Shown here: in pieces, positions 38,773 through 47,460 of the stretch | Position numbering within the stretch: the stretch's first letter is position 1 | Layout: each line of letters opens with the position of its first letter | Source: Streptococcus oralis | GTDB taxonomy: Bacteria > Bacillota > Bacilli > Lactobacillales > Streptococcaceae | Assembly: GCF_024399415.1 (NCBI RefSeq) | Contig: NZ_CP029257.1 | Location: forward strand, 457,501 to 521,500 | Length of the DNA: 64,000 nucleotides | Direction: 5' to 3' | Notes under the pieces: model-generated | Told to the model about the DNA's origin: nothing | The model's database searches: none | The model's input: the letters and a program-made list of their open reading frames with translations, nothing else | Made by a program: the position numbers and the translations under genes

Positions 38773-39009
38773 TTATTTTTTACCAAATAGAAATGAAACG
38801 ACTGCAACAACAATCACAGCACCTACGATTGATGGAATAATAGCCATCCCAGCCAATGAAGGTCCCCAGCTTCCGAGAAGAGATTGTCCTACAGATGAAC
38901 CGATAAGCCCTGCAAAGATATTTGCAATTATTCCCATTGAACCACCTTTTTTAGTGATTGCACCAGCGGCGAGACCAATAAGACCTCCTACAATAATGGA
39001 CCACAACAT
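38773..39009 (-). CDS. GlsB/YeaQ/YmgE-family membrane stress protein
   Basis: A 78-residue protein with three hydrophobic helices: IIVGGLIGLAAGAITKKGG, GIIANIFAGLIGSSVG, and the C-terminal IPSIVGAVIVVAVVSFLFGKK. It is the first gene of the stress operon, with GGAGGATACAC before the ATG. Confidence 0.87.
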   Translation of the reverse strand: MLWSIIVGGLIGLAAGAITKKGGSMGIIANIFAGLIGSSVGQSLLGSWGPSLAGMAIIPSIVGAVIVVAVVSFLFGKK

Positions 39010-39034
39010 AGTGTATCCTCCTTTTCTATTTCTA

Positions 39035-39072
39035 AATCAAAGAATCAATTTCAGAAAATCAATTTCTTTGAT
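39035..39072. promoter_or_regulatory. Inverted repeat upstream of the stress operon
   Basis: AATCAAAGAA (39035-39044) and TTCTTTGATT (39063-39072) with A/T-rich flanks including ATTATATAAT nearby. It lies in the 5' region of the glsB-amaP-gls24 operon and may be an operator or a leader hairpin. The rest of the 39010-39319 gap is AT-rich with no gene. Confidence 0.4.
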
Positions 39073-39257
39073 TAAATTAATTATATAATATTTAAATATG
39101 GAAGGATAATAATTTGTCTTAGATTACGTATTATAAAAATACACCATAGGTACAAATAAATAAGAAAATCTTGGTGCTACTGAGTTTCTAAGTGATTAGA
39201 CTAGTCTTTTGATGACAAGCAAAAGTCGTTGTAAGAGGATAAATGCACTCTATATGG

Positions 39258-39263
39258 TATAAT
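39258..39263 (+). promoter_or_regulatory. Extended -10 promoter of the Mga-like regulator
   Basis: TGGTATAAT, extended -10, about 55 bases before the ATG; no good -35. Confidence 0.5.
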
Positions 39264-39319
39264 TGCATGAAGATTGATAGGCAATCCTTTAGTTTATTAC
39301 AAAGAGAGAAAAGCTATTC

Positions 39320-40801
39320 ATGAGAGATTTATTATCGAAAAAAAGTCACAGACAATTAGAATTATTAGAATTACTATTTGAAAACAAACGCTGGTTTCAT
39401 ATTTCAGAACTAGCAGAATTATTGCACTGTGCAGAACGTTCTGTAAAAGATGACTTATCCCATGTCAGATCTTCTTTTCCTGACTTGCTATTTCATTCCT
39501 CGACAAATGGTATCCGTATCATAAATACTGACGATAGTGATATTGAAATGATCTATCATCATTTTTTTAAGCATTCAACTCACTTTTCAATATTAGAATT
39601 TGTCTTCTTCAATGAAGGATGTGATAAAGAGAATATTTGCAAAGAGTTTTATATCAGTTCTTCCTCTCTTTACCGTATCATCAGTCATATTAATAAAATT
39701 ATTAAGAAGCAATATCGTTTTGAAATTAGCCTCAATCCAGTTCGAATCACTGGAAATGAAATCGATATCCGTTACTTTTTTGCCCAATATTTTTCAGAGA
39801 AATATTATTTCCTCGAATGGCCCTTTGAAGATTTTTCTGTAGAACCTTTGTGTAAGCTGTTGGCACTGGTCTATAAAGAAACTGCATTTCCAGTCAATTT
39901 CGCCACTCAACGAATGTTAAAGTTACTCCTCGTAACAAATTTATACCGAATAAAGTTTGGTCATTTCTTGGAAGTTGAGAAAAATTCTTTTAACAATCAA
40001 TTGTTGGAATCTTTCATGCAGGCAGAAGAAATCGAAGAGATTGTAGCCAGCTTTGATTCTGAATATCATATCTCATTGAATATAGAAGTGATAGGTCAAC
40101 TGTTTGTATCCTATTTTCAAAAAATGTTTTTCATAGATGAAGAAGTATTTCTGAACCATGCAAAAACAGACAGTTATGTAAAAAAATCGTATCAGTTATT
40201 GGGAGATCTAGTAGATCAGGTATCAAGAGACTATAATCTTCAAGTAGACAATAGAGACAATCTGATTTGGCATCTGCATAATACGGCACATCTGCATCGT
40301 CAGGAATTATCGACAGAGTTTATCCTATTTGATCAAAAAGGTAATACAATCAAGAACTTTCAAAATATTTTCCCTCGCTTTGTTTCAGAGGTGAAGGAAG
40401 GAATGGAACATTATCTAAAGACTTTGGAAATGGATGATAGTTCAATGAAGGTCAATCATTTGTCTTATACTTTTATCACTCATAGCAAACACTTGGTGCT
40501 AAATCTTTTACAAAATCAACCGAAATTAAAGGTTTTGGTCATGAGTAATTTTGATCAGTATCATGCAAAATCAGTAGCTGAGACACTTTCTTACTATTGC
40601 AGCAACAATTTTGAACTGGAAGTTTGGAGTGAATTAGAGTTATCACTTGATGCTCTAAAGGAATCACCTTACGACATCATTATTTCTAATTTTATTATTC
40701 CTCCTATTGAAAATAAGAGACTGATCTATTCCAATAATGTCAATACAGTCGCTCTCATCTCTTTGCTTAACGCAATGATGTTTATTCGATTAGACGAGTA
40801 A
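39320..40801 (+). CDS. mgrA: Mga-family virulence-type transcriptional regulator (MgrA/MgaSpn-like)
   Basis: A 493-residue protein. Two N-terminal winged helices (RQLELLELLFENKRWFHISELAELLHCAERSVKDDLSHV, and near residue 110 KENICKEFYISSSSLYRIISHI) are followed by PRD-like domains and a C-terminal EIIB-like region (PKLKVLVMSNFDQYHAKSVAETLSYY). This is the Mga architecture. Pneumococcal MgrA/MgaSpn represses the rlrA pilus and other genes. No pilus operon is in this window. Confidence 0.85.
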   Translation: MRDLLSKKSHRQLELLELLFENKRWFHISELAELLHCAERSVKDDLSHVRSSFPDLLFHSSTNGIRIINTDDSDIEMIYHHFFKHSTHFSILEFVFFNEGCDKENICKEFYISSSSLYRIISHINKIIKKQYRFEISLNPVRITGNEIDIRYFFAQYFSEKYYFLEWPFEDFSVEPLCKLLALVYKETAFPVNFATQRMLKLLLVTNLYRIKFGHFLEVEKNSFNNQLLESFMQAEEIEEIVASFDSEYHISLNIEVIGQLFVSYFQKMFFIDEEVFLNHAKTDSYVKKSYQLLGDLVDQVSRDYNLQVDNRDNLIWHLHNTAHLHRQELSTEFILFDQKGNTIKNFQNIFPRFVSEVKEGMEHYLKTLEMDDSSMKVNHLSYTFITHSKHLVLNLLQNQPKLKVLVMSNFDQYHAKSVAETLSYYCSNNFELEVWSELELSLDALKESPYDIIISNFIIPPIENKRLIYSNNVNTVALISLLNAMMFIRLDE

Positions 40802-40812
40802 CTAAGAATAAC

Positions 40813-40986
40813 AAAAAAGCCTTGACTCCAAGGCTTTTCCTGTTGTATTTAAATGCCCTGCAAGCATTTTTAAGAAATCTTCATCTTGAAACTAACCAAA
40901 AATGTTGAAATATAAACGATTTTTGGAAGATACTTGGAATAATTTTGAATGTGATTATTTCAAAACGTGGCAAAAGTGGGGCAAAT
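40813..40986. repeat. Degenerate tRNA-Lys 3'-end scar, copy X
   Basis: Terminator AAAAAAGCCTTG/CAAGGCTTTT, then CCTGTTGTATTTA and ATGCCCTGCA, a degenerate copy of the tRNA-Lys 3' end (TGCCCCCTGCA on this strand). About 110 bases later, GGCAAAAGTGGGGCAAA resembles the equivalent part of copy Y. On the minus strand the latter would encode ICPTFATF, like an integrase tail. The two copies are similar over about 170 bases. Confidence 0.6.
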
Positions 40987-41054
40987 TATTTAGGATATAG
41001 AAAATAGATAAGTTTTGATATCATCTTTTTCTTGATAGTCGAGTCATAATAAAG

Positions 41055-41930
41055 TTAAGATATTGTGGACTTATTTTGAAACATCTCAATCTTATCATTG
41101 CAATAAGCGATTAAATCCTGAGATCTTTCAAAAGTATAACCTTTTTCAGAAACTGTTTTGACAGTTTTATCATCAAAATAGTAGCCTGTCAAACCAGTGA
41201 CTTCTTCTGATAAGGTGAGGTAGTAGCCTGTTTTAATTCCCTCATCTAAATCTTTTGAAAAAGATTTCATCAGGCGTCCAAAGAGAGACTTTTTCGTTTT
41301 TTCATCACTGGAATCATTCCCCAAGTTGGTTGAAATTAAACCTGGATGGTAAGAATTGATGGTGATGTTTGAACCTCTTAAGAAGAACTTTCTGGCTAGA
41401 TAGCGTGTCATCCAAATAGTGTAAAGTTTAGAATTATTATAGGCCAATCCGGGATTATAATTGTTCTCAAATCCAAAGTCTAAATCCTTGACCTTGGCAA
41501 AATGATGCATATAGGAGGAGGTATTAATGATACGACCGTCAGGCGCTTTTTCTAACAAGGGGCTTAGCTCAGTTGTTAACATATAGGGAATGAGAACGGA
41601 TAACATAAAAGTCAACTCGACATTTTCAGCACTCGCTTTTCGTTCTTTTCCTGCATACAGTCCTGCATTGTTAAACAAGACATCGATACTTTGAAAGTCT
41701 CGCTTGATTTCTTCCACAAATCGATAAACATCGTCTAATTTTGAAAAATCTGCAAGGTAACTAGAAACTCTGCCTCTCAAGGAAACTGCCCGAACCTCTT
41801 GAAGCGCCAACTCAAGTTTTTGAGGGTTTCGACCATGGAGGATGATCTGATGACCTTCACTGGCCAGTTTCTTTGCCAAATGTTTCCCAATACCGTCAGT
41901 AGCACCTGTAATCAGAATCGTTTTGACCAT
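41055..41930 (-). CDS. Short-chain dehydrogenase/reductase
   Basis: A 291-residue SDR: NAD(P) motif ITGATDGIGKHLA (residues ~7-19), NNAGLYAG, catalytic Ser in NTSSYMHHF and YNNSKLY (YxxxK). Close to the retinol-dehydrogenase-like branch. GGAGGACTAAG precedes ATG 41930. Third gene of the Rrf2-controlled cluster, directly after the hydrolase. Substrate unknown. Confidence 0.85.
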   Translation of the reverse strand: MVKTILITGATDGIGKHLAKKLASEGHQIILHGRNPQKLELALQEVRAVSLRGRVSSYLADFSKLDDVYRFVEEIKRDFQSIDVLFNNAGLYAGKERKASAENVELTFMLSVLIPYMLTTELSPLLEKAPDGRIINTSSYMHHFAKVKDLDFGFENNYNPGLAYNNSKLYTIWMTRYLARKFFLRGSNITINSYHPGLISTNLGNDSSDEKTKKSLFGRLMKSFSKDLDEGIKTGYYLTLSEEVTGLTGYYFDDKTVKTVSEKGYTFERSQDLIAYCNDKIEMFQNKSTIS

Positions 41931-41931
41931 C

Positions 41932-42768
41932 TTAGTCCTCCAAGAAAGTAATGAGTTCTTTTGAAAATTCGTCTGCATATTGGAAGATCGAACCGTGCCC
42001 TGCATTTGGATAGATAATCAGCTTACTATTTTCGATTTTCTCATGCATGTCATAGGAATTTTCCGTTGGAACCTGCATATCCTTGTCCCCGTTGACGATT
42101 AAGGTTGGTTGAGTGATAAATGTTAGATCGTCTTGAGGATCTTTCCCCCAACCTTTAATAGCTTTGAGTTGAGTTAGGAATCCTGATACGTTCATGTCTT
42201 TATCCGCAAATTCCTTTGTTCTCATACCCATTCGTCCTAGAACTTTCAAAGCTTCAATTTTCCCTTGTTCATCATGATTATAGAAGATATAGCGTTTAGG
42301 GTCGATGCGCTCGAGTCCAGCTTTAAACATATACTTAAATGTTTTCCCTGTTACCTTATCGATCTCTTTTCCACCTCGAGGTCCTGTTCCTGCCAAGATG
42401 AGACGGTTGACTAGATTAGGCTTGATTCTGACAATTTCTTGTGCAATCATACCTCCCATTGAAAGACCTAGGAGGTTGATTTTATCGTAACCAAGGGCTT
42501 GAATAAAGGCAATTGTCTGCTCAGCCATTCCAGGAATCGTCGAAGCAACTTTTCCCTGGCTGGCTCCTACTCTAGGAAGATCGACTACAATGACATGGTG
42601 CTTTTCAGCAATCAAGTCTAATAGTCTTGGATCCCAGTTATCTAGAGTTGCTGCCAAATGGACCAGCATCAGAAGAGGTAGTTTTGATTTGCCTTTACTG
42701 AGTTCGCGATAGGCAATTTGATTTCCTTGGACAGTGATGTATTGATTTTTAGTTGTAAGATATGACAT
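41932..42768 (-). CDS. Alpha/beta hydrolase
   Basis: A 278-residue alpha/beta hydrolase: HLAATLDNWDPRLLDLIAEKHHVIVVDLPRVG, nucleophile elbow GLSMGGMIAQ (Ser near residue 106), Asp in VNGDKDMQVPTENSY, His in YPNAGHGSIFQ. Start 42768 (MSYLTTK) has AAAGGAAAAC upstream; the longer frame from 42825 runs into the preceding gene. Confidence 0.85.
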   Translation of the reverse strand: MSYLTTKNQYITVQGNQIAYRELSKGKSKLPLLMLVHLAATLDNWDPRLLDLIAEKHHVIVVDLPRVGASQGKVASTIPGMAEQTIAFIQALGYDKINLLGLSMGGMIAQEIVRIKPNLVNRLILAGTGPRGGKEIDKVTGKTFKYMFKAGLERIDPKRYIFYNHDEQGKIEALKVLGRMGMRTKEFADKDMNVSGFLTQLKAIKGWGKDPQDDLTFITQPTLIVNGDKDMQVPTENSYDMHEKIENSKLIIYPNAGHGSIFQYADEFSKELITFLED

Positions 42769-42781
42769 TGTGTTTTCCTTT

Positions 42782-43786
42782 TTATTTCTTAAAGCTGAGG
42801 ACTGTTTTTCCACGCGAGCGACCATTAGCGACCTTGTCTAAGGCGCTATTCACTTCTTCAAATGGATAAACTGTATCGATAGAGGGTTTGATTTCTAATT
42901 TACTAAAGAGGTCAGCTACCTCTTGTAATTGAGCGCCGTTGCTTTCTACAAAGATAAAATGGTAGTGGACACCGTATTTGTCAGCCATCTTATCAAATTT
43001 ACGACCTGCTAAGCCGAGAATAATCTGTTTCCATTCTGGCAGATTCATACGTTTGGCAAAGTCACCGTTTGGCATAGCACGGAGAGAAACAAGGTGACCA
43101 CCTTTTTTCATGATAGACATTTGTTTTTCAGTTTCAGCTCCACCGAGAGTATCGAGGACATAATCAACCTGGCTAACATTTTTTGTATAATCCTCTGTTT
43201 TGTAATCGATAAAGCGGTCTGCTCCTAGGTTCAATACACGCTCAGCGCTATCTCCAGCCCCATTGGTAATGACCTTCAAACCTTTAGCCTTAGCAATCGG
43301 AATGGCCATTCCACCGACACCGCCTGTACCACCAGAGATAAAGATTGTCTTGCTAGCTTGAGCATCCATGAGTTCCAAGGCTTGCATAATGGTCAAGGCA
43401 GTAAGCGGAACAGCAGCGGCTTCCTCGTCTGAAAGATAGTCTGGAACCTTGGCTAAGGCTTGGCTATCGACAGCAACGTATTCTGCAAAGGCACCGATGT
43501 GGTCGAGTGGGAGACGTCCAAAAACTCGGTCTCCAACTTTGAGGTTTTTGACTTGTCTTCCGGTCTCTTCAATGATACCGACCACTTCATTACCCGCAGT
43601 TTGTGGGAGTTTGTAAGGTACGATCATCTTGACTTCTCCTCGGGAAATCATGTTATCCAGAGGATTAACACCAGCTGCGGAGACTTTGACCAAAACTTGT
43701 TTGTCTGTAATGCTTGGTTTAGCGATTTCTATGATGTTCAGTGTGATATTGTTTTTATTATAAGTAGTGTGTTGAGCGACTTTCAT
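42782..43786 (-). CDS. Zinc-independent quinone oxidoreductase-type MDR protein
   Basis: A 334-residue medium-chain reductase without the catalytic zinc ligands. GVNPLDNMI, AGNEVVGIIEE, FISGGTGGVGGMAIPIAKAKGLKVI and an NADPH-binding domain identify the QOR/YhdH-like branch. First gene after a palindromic Rrf2-type operator, which suggests induction by electrophiles or oxidative stress. Confidence 0.85.
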   Translation of the reverse strand: MKVAQHTTYNKNNITLNIIEIAKPSITDKQVLVKVSAAGVNPLDNMISRGEVKMIVPYKLPQTAGNEVVGIIEETGRQVKNLKVGDRVFGRLPLDHIGAFAEYVAVDSQALAKVPDYLSDEEAAAVPLTALTIMQALELMDAQASKTIFISGGTGGVGGMAIPIAKAKGLKVITNGAGDSAERVLNLGADRFIDYKTEDYTKNVSQVDYVLDTLGGAETEKQMSIMKKGGHLVSLRAMPNGDFAKRMNLPEWKQIILGLAGRKFDKMADKYGVHYHFIFVESNGAQLQEVADLFSKLEIKPSIDTVYPFEEVNSALDKVANGRSRGKTVLSFKK

Positions 43787-43819
43787 GTGATTTCTCTTTT
43801 CTTTTTAATGTGATTTCAT

Positions 43820-43842
43820 ATACTTGTATCTAATACAAGTAT
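43820..43842. promoter_or_regulatory. Palindromic operator before the oxidoreductase operon
   Basis: ATACTTGTAT-N3-ATACAAGTAT is a perfect 10+3+10 palindrome in the 91-base gap between the Rrf2 gene and the oxidoreductase. The core TTGTAT-N3-ATACAA recurs before the Rrf2 gene itself. Confidence 0.65.
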
Positions 43843-43877
43843 GTGTTGTTTCCGATAAAAACTGACTTGCTATCAAA

Positions 43878-44300
43878 TCAGTTCCGGACTTGTTTATATA
43901 AATTGTCAATGACATCTTCTAAAGTTTGATTTGCTAATTCCTTCTCTAATTGAGATTCGGCACTAGCGAAAAGCGGTGAAACTGCTCCTTGGATATGTTT
44001 TCCAACGGGACAATCAGGATTACTATTTTGATGAACAGGAAATAAACTAATATGTTTGATTTCTTGAGTAGCATAGTAGATCTCTAGTAAAGTCATTTTC
44101 TTTGGAGACTTACTGAGTTGATAACCCGTTTTTCCTTGATGGGAATGAATCAAATCTGCATTTTTCAATAAGGCAATTACTTTTCGAATGTAACTAGCGT
44201 TAGTCCCAACACTAATAGCTAGTGCTTGAGAACTTAAGGTTTCCTTGCTTTCACTAATCATTGTTAAGATATGCAAAGCAACTGAGAATTTTGTATCCAT
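43878..44300 (-). CDS. Rrf2-family transcriptional regulator
   Basis: A 140-residue Rrf2 protein. Winged-helix start MDTKFSVALHILTMI, recognition segment SVGTNASYIRKVIALLKNADLI and the wing GKTGYQLSKSPKKMTLLEIY. One Cys at NPDCPVGK, not a three-cysteine FeS ligand set as in IscR, so thiol sensing is more likely than a cluster. It probably controls the adjacent operon and itself through shared TTGTAT/ATACAA sites. Confidence 0.85.
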   Translation of the reverse strand: MDTKFSVALHILTMISESKETLSSQALAISVGTNASYIRKVIALLKNADLIHSHQGKTGYQLSKSPKKMTLLEIYYATQEIKHISLFPVHQNSNPDCPVGKHIQGAVSPLFASAESQLEKELANQTLEDVIDNLYKQVRN

Positions 44301-44320
44301 CTGAACTCCTTTTTATAAAC

Positions 44321-44336
44321 CTGTATCAGATACAAG
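44321..44336. promoter_or_regulatory. Second copy of the Rrf2-type operator
   Basis: CTGTATCAGATACAAG, matching the GTAT-N3-ATACAAG core of the operator at 43820, lies about 20 bases upstream of the Rrf2 start codon. Confidence 0.6.
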
Positions 44337-44439
44337 AATAAGTATAACATAAATAAAAAGAAAAGCAAGACTTTTGTTTTAAATTAAGAAAAATTTTTTT
44401 GAAGAGTGTCTTAAGATTAAAGATGTCTAGAAAGGAAGT

Positions 44440-44655
44440 TGATAAACAAATGTGGGACAAATCTTACTTAGACAAGTGAAAAAAGCCTTGAGTTCCAAGG
44501 CTTTTCCTGTTGTATTTAGATGCCCCCTGCATGGATTTGTAAGAACTTTTCATATTGAAAATAAACAAAAATGTTGAAATATAGCTGATTTTAGGGAAAT
44601 ACTTTTAGGTATTTTCAATGTCAGGATTTAAAAATGGGGCAAAAGCGGGGCAAAA
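44440..44655. repeat. tRNA-Lys 3'-end scar, copy Y
   Basis: Begins with AAATGTGGGACAAATC, like the sequence before the real tRNA locus (45667). Then the AAAAGCCTTG/CAAGGCTTTT terminator (44481-44505), CCTGTTGTATTTAGA and TGCCCCCTGCA (44521-44531), 11 bases identical to the 3' end of tRNA-Lys. The later GGGGCAAAAGCGGGGCAAAAAC (44635-44655) parallels copy X. The remaining gap to 44883 holds only a seven-codon frame (ATG at 44768) after GGAG, possibly a gene remnant. Confidence 0.65.
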
Positions 44656-44825
44656 ACGAATGACTCGTATTTTGTTTGAAAACCTATAATACCTAATGAT
44701 TATGCTATTCTAGATATATAGTTTTGTTATAAATAAATGTCAGTGCGAGATCAAATTGGAGAATAAAATGGAAAAACAAATTTCTACGTAGAATGGAATG
44801 CGAAAAAGTGATAATTAAAGAGACG

Positions 44826-44858
44826 AAAAAGCTGAGAATATGATTTCCCAGCTTTTTT
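44826..44858 (-). terminator. Terminator of the HdeD-like gene
   Basis: AAAAAGCTG (44826-44834) and CAGCTTTTTT (44849-44858). Confidence 0.75.
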
Positions 44859-44883
44859 GAATGCGATAGAAATAGCAACTAGA

Positions 44884-45399
44884 CTATTTACGAAAGGCCT
44901 CAATAATGTAGGTGAAGCCAGTAACTAAAAATGAAAAGGCAATGACATAAACGACAAAGACACCTGTAGCCACTGGATTGAACAGAATCACTAGACCTAG
45001 TAAAAATTCAAGCAAGGCTACCCACATGATATTGCTACCAATAATAGGGAAAATCAATCTTAGACGATTGCCTTTAAAGAAAGCAATAATGGCTTCTACA
45101 ATTAACCAAATTCCTACAATGGTCGGAATGACGACCGGCAGGGTCACAAAGCCATAAGCAACGAGGTAAAGAGCTAAGAGAAGACTAACAAATCCTTGGA
45201 AAAGATAAACAGGTGAGCGAAGCTCTTTTGGTGCAGAGAAATAGCCTAAAATAGCTGCTATAGAAGAAACCAGTAAACCAAATGAAATCCACCAGCTGTA
45301 AGCAACAAGATTAGCTACTGGGTTTGTAAATAGGAAAAGTCCTAAAAGGACAAAAACAACTCCTGCAAGGAATAGCAGTAAACGATTAGAAAATTTCAT
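44884..45399 (-). CDS. HdeD/DUF308 family membrane protein
   Basis: A 171-residue protein with six hydrophobic helices and the repeated HdeD-like pattern (LGLFLFTNPVANLVAYSWW, then LGLVILFNPVATGVFVVYVIAFSFLVTG). HdeD proteins are acid/stress membrane proteins of unknown biochemistry. It lies alone between the Y scar and the real tRNA-Lys locus. GGGGGTATTG before the ATG. Confidence 0.85.
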   Translation of the reverse strand: MKFSNRLLLFLAGVVFVLLGLFLFTNPVANLVAYSWWISFGLLVSSIAAILGYFSAPKELRSPVYLFQGFVSLLLALYLVAYGFVTLPVVIPTIVGIWLIVEAIIAFFKGNRLRLIFPIIGSNIMWVALLEFLLGLVILFNPVATGVFVVYVIAFSFLVTGFTYIIEAFRK

Positions 45400-45549
45400 T
45401 TCAATACCCCCTATATAGTATAGTATAGTTTGATAATAAGACTATTGTACTTATTTTTATAGAAAATGTCAATAAAATAAATAAACAATTTGGAAGTTTC
45501 AGTCTGATTCATGAAAAGAAAATCAGTTTTTATCATTTTGAAAATAAAA

Positions 45550-45574
45550 AGAGAAGATAAAATTTGTCTTCTCT
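45550..45574 (-). terminator. Hairpin, possible minus-strand terminator
   Basis: AGAGAAGA and TCTTCTCT form an 8-bp stem; on the minus strand it is followed by CTTTTTATTTTC. It would act on transcripts from the tRNA/6S side. The rest of the 45400-45737 gap has no gene: promoter-like AT-rich sequence for the HdeD gene and, at 45667, GTAGGGCAAATC shared with copy Y. Confidence 0.6.
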
Positions 45575-45698
45575 ACATGAAAATATTGTATGGCATCAAA
45601 GCAAAAGTAACTGGCTTTACACTATTTGTTAAGATGTAATTTGATTCAAAAAGAAAAGATAGATTTAAATGTAGGGCAAATCAGTTATAGACAAACAA

Positions 45699-45724
45699 AA
45701 AAGCCTTGTAAATCAAGGCTTTTT
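45699..45724 (-). terminator. Terminator after tRNA-Lys
   Basis: AAAAGCCTTG and CAAGGCTTTTT with five-base loop, 13 bases beyond the tRNA 3' end. It is the original copy of the hairpin seen in X and Y. Confidence 0.85.
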
Positions 45725-45737
45725 CCTGTTGTTTAGA

Positions 45738-45810
45738 TGCCCCCTGCAGGGCTCGAACCTGCGACCCATAGATTAAGAGTCTACTGCTCTACCAACTGAG
45801 CTAAGGAGGC
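45738..45810 (-). tRNA. tRNA-Lys (anticodon CTT)
   Basis: Complete cloverleaf of 73 bases without encoded CCA: acceptor GCCTCCT/AGGGGGC with one G-U, D-loop AGCTCAGTTGGTAGAGC, anticodon stem GTAGA/TCTAT around loop CTCTTAA (anticodon CTT), T-arm GCAGGTTCGAGCCCTGC. Its 3' end lies next to the 6S/terminator cluster and seems to have been a target for island integration. Confidence 0.95.
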
Positions 45811-45811
45811 A

Positions 45812-46010
45812 AAGAAAAAGCTGTATTGGTGCCGAAACTTCACGGTTTGTATTGAACCCGCGCAATTAAGCAGGTGGGCAACTCGCTCTAACTGAAGCTG
45901 TTTCCGTGTGAGACGGCCTACATGCTGTTAGAAGACTTTTGTTTCCCTAATAATACAAAAAATAGTCGGTCAACACTTAAGTGTGAAGTCGTACACCACA
46001 GCGTTTCTAT
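45812..46010 (-). ncRNA. ssrS: 6S RNA
   Basis: An approximately 199-base RNA between rarA and tRNA-Lys. The ends pair over a long interrupted stem: GCTGTGGTG (46002-45994) with CACCaatACAGC (45831-45820), and ACTTCAC with GTGAAGT, enclosing a large internal bubble, the 6S layout that mimics an open promoter. A promoter (TTGATT at 46044-46039, extended TATCAT at 46022-46017) precedes it. In Bacillus 6S also lies beside the rarA (yrvN) neighbourhood. Its 3' end abuts the tRNA, implying processing from a joint transcript. Confidence 0.8.
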
Positions 46011-46073
46011 GTTTATATGATACCACTTTTTCAAAAAAAATCAAGAGGAAAATGCAATTATTTGAAAAGGATT

Positions 46074-47345
46074 TCACAAGTCCCGTAATTTATCAATGGT
46101 TTCCTTGCGTTGCGCCAAGGCCCGTTCGTACTTGCCAGTATCTTCCGGAGTGAAATAGCGCTGGTCTTTGATTTTTTCTGGCAGATAGTCTTGCTTGACC
46201 CAGTTTCCAGGATAGTTGTGCGGATAGAGATAGTTTTGCGCATTCCCAAGTTCCTTGCTTCCGCTGTAGTGGCCATCGCGCAGGTGTCGAGGGATAGGCA
46301 AATGCCCTGATGTTTTGAGATCAGCAAGGGCCTTGTCCATCGCCACATAGGCTGAGTTGGACTTGGGTGAAAGTGCCAAATCAATCACGACATTGGCGAT
46401 GAGGATGCGAGCTTCTGGGAAGCCAATCTTTTGAGCAGCATCTAGAGCAGTTACAGTATGGATTTGAGCTTCAGGATTGGCCAAACCGATATCTTCATAG
46501 GCGATAACGGTCAAGCGACGAGCGAGACTAGGAAGATCCCCAGCCTCAATCAAGCGGGCAGCATAGTGGAGACTGGCATCAACGTCCGAGCCACGGATAG
46601 ACTTTTGCAGGGCTGAGAGGACATCGTAGTGACCGTCCCCATCCTTATCCATGGTAATGTAACTCCTCTGCAGGCTGTTTTCCATGATATCCAGTGTGAT
46701 ATGGCGGATGCCCTTGTCATTTTCGGGAGTAGAGAGAACAGCCAGATCCAGCGAGTTAAAGGCAGAACGCAGGTCTCCATTTGTAGAGGTTGCGATGAAA
46801 TCCAGCGCATCCTCATCTAGCTCAACTGGGAAGTCAAATCCCCTTTCAGGGTCGCTGATGGCAATTTGCAGGGCTTGTTTAACATCTTGATTGGACAAGG
46901 GTTCTAACTCAAAAATCTGAACACGGCTACGAATGGCTGGAGTGACAGAAAAGAAAGGATTTTCAGTCGTCGCCCCAATCATGATGACCAGACCACTTTC
47001 TAAGAGGGGAAGGAGAAAGTCTTGCTTGGTTTTATCTAGTCGGTGGATCTCGTCCAGTAGTAGGACCAATCCACCAGAGAATTTAGCCTCTTCAGCGATT
47101 TCTTGAAGTCGCTTCTTACTATCGACTGTCGCATTAAAGGTCCGAAAGGCATACTTGGTCGTTCCAGCGATGGCAGAGGCAATACTGGTCTTGCCAATAC
47201 CTGGAGGTCCGTAGAGAATCATGGAGGACAGACGATTGGCTTCCACCATGCGACGGATAATTTTTCCTGGTCCGACCAGATGCTCCTGACCGATGACCTG
47301 GTCGATAGTTTTTGGGCGCATGCGAAGCGCGAGATTGTCTGGCAT
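46074..47345 (-). CDS. rarA: Replication-associated recombination protein RarA (MgsA)
   Basis: A 423-residue AAA+ ATPase. Walker A GPPGIGKTS (near residue 46), Walker B LLLDEIHRLDKTKQD, sensor GATTENPFFSV, and the C-terminal tetramerisation domain (NPEAQIHTVTALDAA ... YPHNYPGNWVKQDYLP). It acts at stalled replication forks. Start 47345 has AGAAAGGAC upstream. Confidence 0.93.
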   Translation of the reverse strand: MPDNLALRMRPKTIDQVIGQEHLVGPGKIIRRMVEANRLSSMILYGPPGIGKTSIASAIAGTTKYAFRTFNATVDSKKRLQEIAEEAKFSGGLVLLLDEIHRLDKTKQDFLLPLLESGLVIMIGATTENPFFSVTPAIRSRVQIFELEPLSNQDVKQALQIAISDPERGFDFPVELDEDALDFIATSTNGDLRSAFNSLDLAVLSTPENDKGIRHITLDIMENSLQRSYITMDKDGDGHYDVLSALQKSIRGSDVDASLHYAARLIEAGDLPSLARRLTVIAYEDIGLANPEAQIHTVTALDAAQKIGFPEARILIANVVIDLALSPKSNSAYVAMDKALADLKTSGHLPIPRHLRDGHYSGSKELGNAQNYLYPHNYPGNWVKQDYLPEKIKDQRYFTPEDTGKYERALAQRKETIDKLRDL

Positions 47346-47460
47346 AGCAGTCCTTTCTAACATGGATTTTCTGATGTATATGTGGTAAGATGGTAGTATC
47401 TATTTTAGCATATTTCCGAGTAATCGGGGCGATTTAAGAGTCGCATAGAAAGAGGACAAA

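Noticed and set aside
44768..44791. Short gene with a GGAG site upstream
   Set aside because: The frame stops after seven codons; probably a gene remnant rather than a peptide.
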